The position numbers were made by a program, and so were the translations under genes. Shown here piece after piece: positions 21,171 through 22,775 of a stretch of DNA of 22,775 bases. The DNA lies in the NCBI GenBank assembly GCA_900551525.1, contig URWD01000021.1:1-22775 (forward strand). Reading direction: 5' to 3'. The stretch's first letter is position 1. Every line of letters starts with the position of its first letter. The notes under the pieces were generated by a model. The model had not been told where the DNA came from. It ran no database searches and worked only from the letters and a program-made list of their open reading frames with translations. Origin of the DNA: an uncultured Mycoplasmatota bacterium (GTDB lineage: Bacteria > Bacillota_I > Bacilli_A > RF39 > UBA660).

Positions 21171-21947
21171 AATAAGATTTTTTTCAATTAAAGTAATAAT
21201 TTTATATAGCAAGAAAGAAATAATTAAAAGAATTAAGATACCAGCCATAACAAGACTTAAATTAAATACTTGTGTTCCATAAATGATTAGATAACCAATA
21301 CCAGCACGACTTACAAGAAATTCTCCCATGATTACACCTATAAGGCTCATGGATATGCACAATTTCATACTAGAAATAATCGTATTATACGAACAAGGCA
21401 CCACAAGTTTAAAAAGTATTTGTCTTCTAGTTGCACCAAATGACTTAATTAATTTAAGTTTTACTTTATCAGTATTCATAAATCCATTATATATTGTAAT
21501 AATACTAATAATTAAATTAATAAGCAGGGCCATAACAATAACACTTTTCATATTAGCACCAGCAATTATTATAATGAGTGGTCCAAGTGCAACTTTAGGA
21601 AGTGAATTAATCATAGTTAAAAACGGGTCAAGAATGCTAGAAAGTAGTGGAACTTCATAAAGAATAACAGCAATTATAAACCCTAGTAAAGTACCAAGTA
21701 CAAATGCAATTAAAACTTCTTCCAACGTAACAAAGATATGATTGAACAAATTATTTTGCACTGCCAGATTAATAATTGTATTTATAATTTTACTAGGTTT
21801 TGAAAAGACAAAACTATTTATAATATTTTTATTTGCTAAGTATTCCCAAATTCCAAAGAAAGCTACAATAATTAATATTTGTGATATAACCACAATTAAT
21901 TTTCTTCTTTTAATACTTTTTAAAAATTTCTTTTGTTCATTAGACAT
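21159..21947 (-). CDS. ABC transporter permease (SsuC/TauC/ThiX type)
   Basis: 262 aa, typical for this class. About six membrane helices: one at residues 16-35, then helices between about 75 and 250. The cytoplasmic EAA loop that contacts the ATPase is visible as KSFGATRRQILFKLVVP (about 164-180). An N-terminal charged stretch (MSNEQKKFLKSIKRRK) precedes TM1. Homologues import sulfonates, taurine, nitrate or thiamine precursors; the sequence here does not decide which. Its start overlaps the ATPase stop by 8 bases (ATGTCTAA). Confidence 0.88.
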   Translation of the reverse strand: MSNEQKKFLKSIKRRKLIVVISQILIIVAFFGIWEYLANKNIINSFVFSKPSKIINTIINLAVQNNLFNHIFVTLEEVLIAFVLGTLLGFIIAVILYEVPLLSSILDPFLTMINSLPKVALGPLIIIIAGANMKSVIVMALLINLIISIITIYNGFMNTDKVKLKLIKSFGATRRQILFKLVVPCSYNTIISSMKLCISMSLIGVIMGEFLVSRAGIGYLIIYGTQVFNLSLVMAGILILLIISFLLYKIITLIEKNLIKEF

Positions 21948-22686
21948 TTTTATCTAAATCCTTCCAAAGTAAGTCATAATAGTAACTAAATTCTTTTGCT
22001 TTTCTATTTTCAATTGGTGTAGATTTATTAGTTAAATTTATTTCATAAACACTTTTAATTCTCGCCGGTCTTTTAGATAAAACAATGACTCTATCTGCAA
22101 CACTTATAGCTTCTGCTAAGTCATGAGTAATCATAATAACAGATTTTTTTTCTAGTTTAATAATTTTTAAAACATCATCACTAACAGATAGTCTTGAAAC
22201 ATAGTCTAAGGCCGAAAATGGTTCATCAAGCATTAAAATATCTGGTTTTAAAGCAAGAGTTCTAATAAGTGCCACTCTCTGACGCATACCGCCGGATAAC
22301 TCATGTGGATATTTTTCTAAAAAATCACCAAGACCATATTTAATAAGTAATCCTTTTACAAATTCAATATTATCTTTAGTTTTTTTCTTTTCAATATCAA
22401 GTCCTAAACAAGCATTATCTAAAATATTAAGCCAAGGAAACAAAGCATCTTCCTGAAGCATATAGCCAAGTTTAGCACCATCTTTAATTTTTATTTCACC
22501 ACTAGTTTTAGTATCTAAACCCGCCAAAATATTTAAAAGTGTAGATTTACCACAACCACTTGAACCAACAATACACAAAACTTCTTCATTTTCTAAAGCA
22601 AAAGAAATGTCATCTATAGCTTTTATTTCTCCTTTAATAGTTTGATAATTTTTACTTAAATTTTTTATTTCCAGTATTTTATTCAT
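21940..22686 (-). CDS. ABC transporter ATP-binding protein (SsuB/TauB/ThiZ type)
   Basis: 248 aa. Walker A GSSGCGKST (residues 41-49), Q loop MLQEDALFPWLN (about 76-87), signature LSGGMRQR (about 129-136), Walker B ILMLDEPFSALD (about 150-161) and the switch histidine in MITHDLAEA (about 184-192). These are the features of the nitrate/sulfonate/taurine importer ATPase group, including the FPWLN stretch. It powers uptake through the permease encoded next. It overlaps both neighbours by 8 bases, so all three proteins are probably made in fixed ratio. Confidence 0.92.
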   Translation of the reverse strand: MNKILEIKNLSKNYQTIKGEIKAIDDISFALENEEVLCIVGSSGCGKSTLLNILAGLDTKTSGEIKIKDGAKLGYMLQEDALFPWLNILDNACLGLDIEKKKTKDNIEFVKGLLIKYGLGDFLEKYPHELSGGMRQRVALIRTLALKPDILMLDEPFSALDYVSRLSVSDDVLKIIKLEKKSVIMITHDLAEAISVADRVIVLSKRPARIKSVYEINLTNKSTPIENRKAKEFSYYYDLLWKDLDKNV

Positions 22687-22775
22687 AGAAATTATTAACT
22701 AAATCTTCATAAGGAACATATTCATCAAGTAAATCAAAATCTATTAAAAAGTCCTCTAAGTTAGTAAATAATCCT
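22679..22775 (-). CDS. C-terminal end of the presumed ABC substrate-binding protein, 5' part outside the window
   Basis: The last 32 codons (ending YEDLVNNFYE, TAA at 22679) are open to the window edge. Position, strand and the 8-base overlap with the ATPase start (ATGAATAA) fit an NMT1/THI5- or SsuA-like solute-binding protein, the usual third member. The fragment is too short for a motif-based call. Confidence 0.5.
   Translation of the reverse strand, partial: GLFTNLEDFLIDFDLLDEYVPYEDLVNNFYE

Noticed and set aside
22687..22775. Thiamine or other riboswitch for the ABC importer
   Set aside because: This stretch is coding sequence of the upstream gene; the operon's leader is outside the window, so its regulation cannot be seen.

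Overview
The window is AT-rich throughout and uses codons, ribosome binding sites (AAGGAGG type) and sigma-A promoters of a low-GC Gram-positive. The block rlmB - sigma factor - secE - nusG is the arrangement known from Bacillus and relatives. TGG codes for Trp and TGA ends at least two genes, so the standard bacterial code fits. A non-sporulating, gut-type Bacilli or Erysipelotrichia-like bacterium is my inference; the sequence alone does not fix the genus.

Left region (1-5842): a defence island. It holds the 3' part of hsdR, then one gene in which a type I methylase (HsdM) is fused to half a specificity subunit (HsdS), then a helical protein with a HEPN-like R-x4-H motif. In the gene-poor 500 bases that follow lies a compact minus-strand unit: promoter, Shine-Dalgarno, 21-codon hydrophobic ORF and hairpin. 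It looks like a type I toxin-like or PSM-like peptide gene.

Housekeeping region (5843-10570): a DUF362 protein and PncC (NMN deamidase) form a two-gene operon. A convergent YtqA-type radical SAM gene (candidate MnmL, tRNA U34 modification), a tRNA-Thr(CGT) and the rlmB-sigH-secE-nusG block follow.

Middle region (10551-13924): a decaying accessory segment. A TPR-containing GT2 glycosyltransferase that has lost a normal start codon sits downstream of the start-less 3' remnant of a collagen-like protein. The break lies beside repeats that resemble a mobile-element end. A strong promoter with a palindromic operator then drives a leader full of broken frames, an MBL-fold hydrolase and an HD-domain hydrolase. 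A frameshifted remnant carrying an HPYE motif closes the segment.

Right region (13921-22775): a TetR regulator is divergent from a 1216-codon MMPL (RND-type) exporter that runs in frame into a secreted LxxG-heptad protein with its own ribosome binding site and signal peptide. Three tandem 23-bp repeats precede an AAA/DUF4143 ATPase. On the minus strand lie an operon of two small membrane proteins plus MnmM (YtqB), and an ABC importer (ATPase, permease and the C-terminal end of the presumed binding protein). Gene packing is tight: several genes overlap by exactly eight bases, and several hairpins contain or touch a stop codon.
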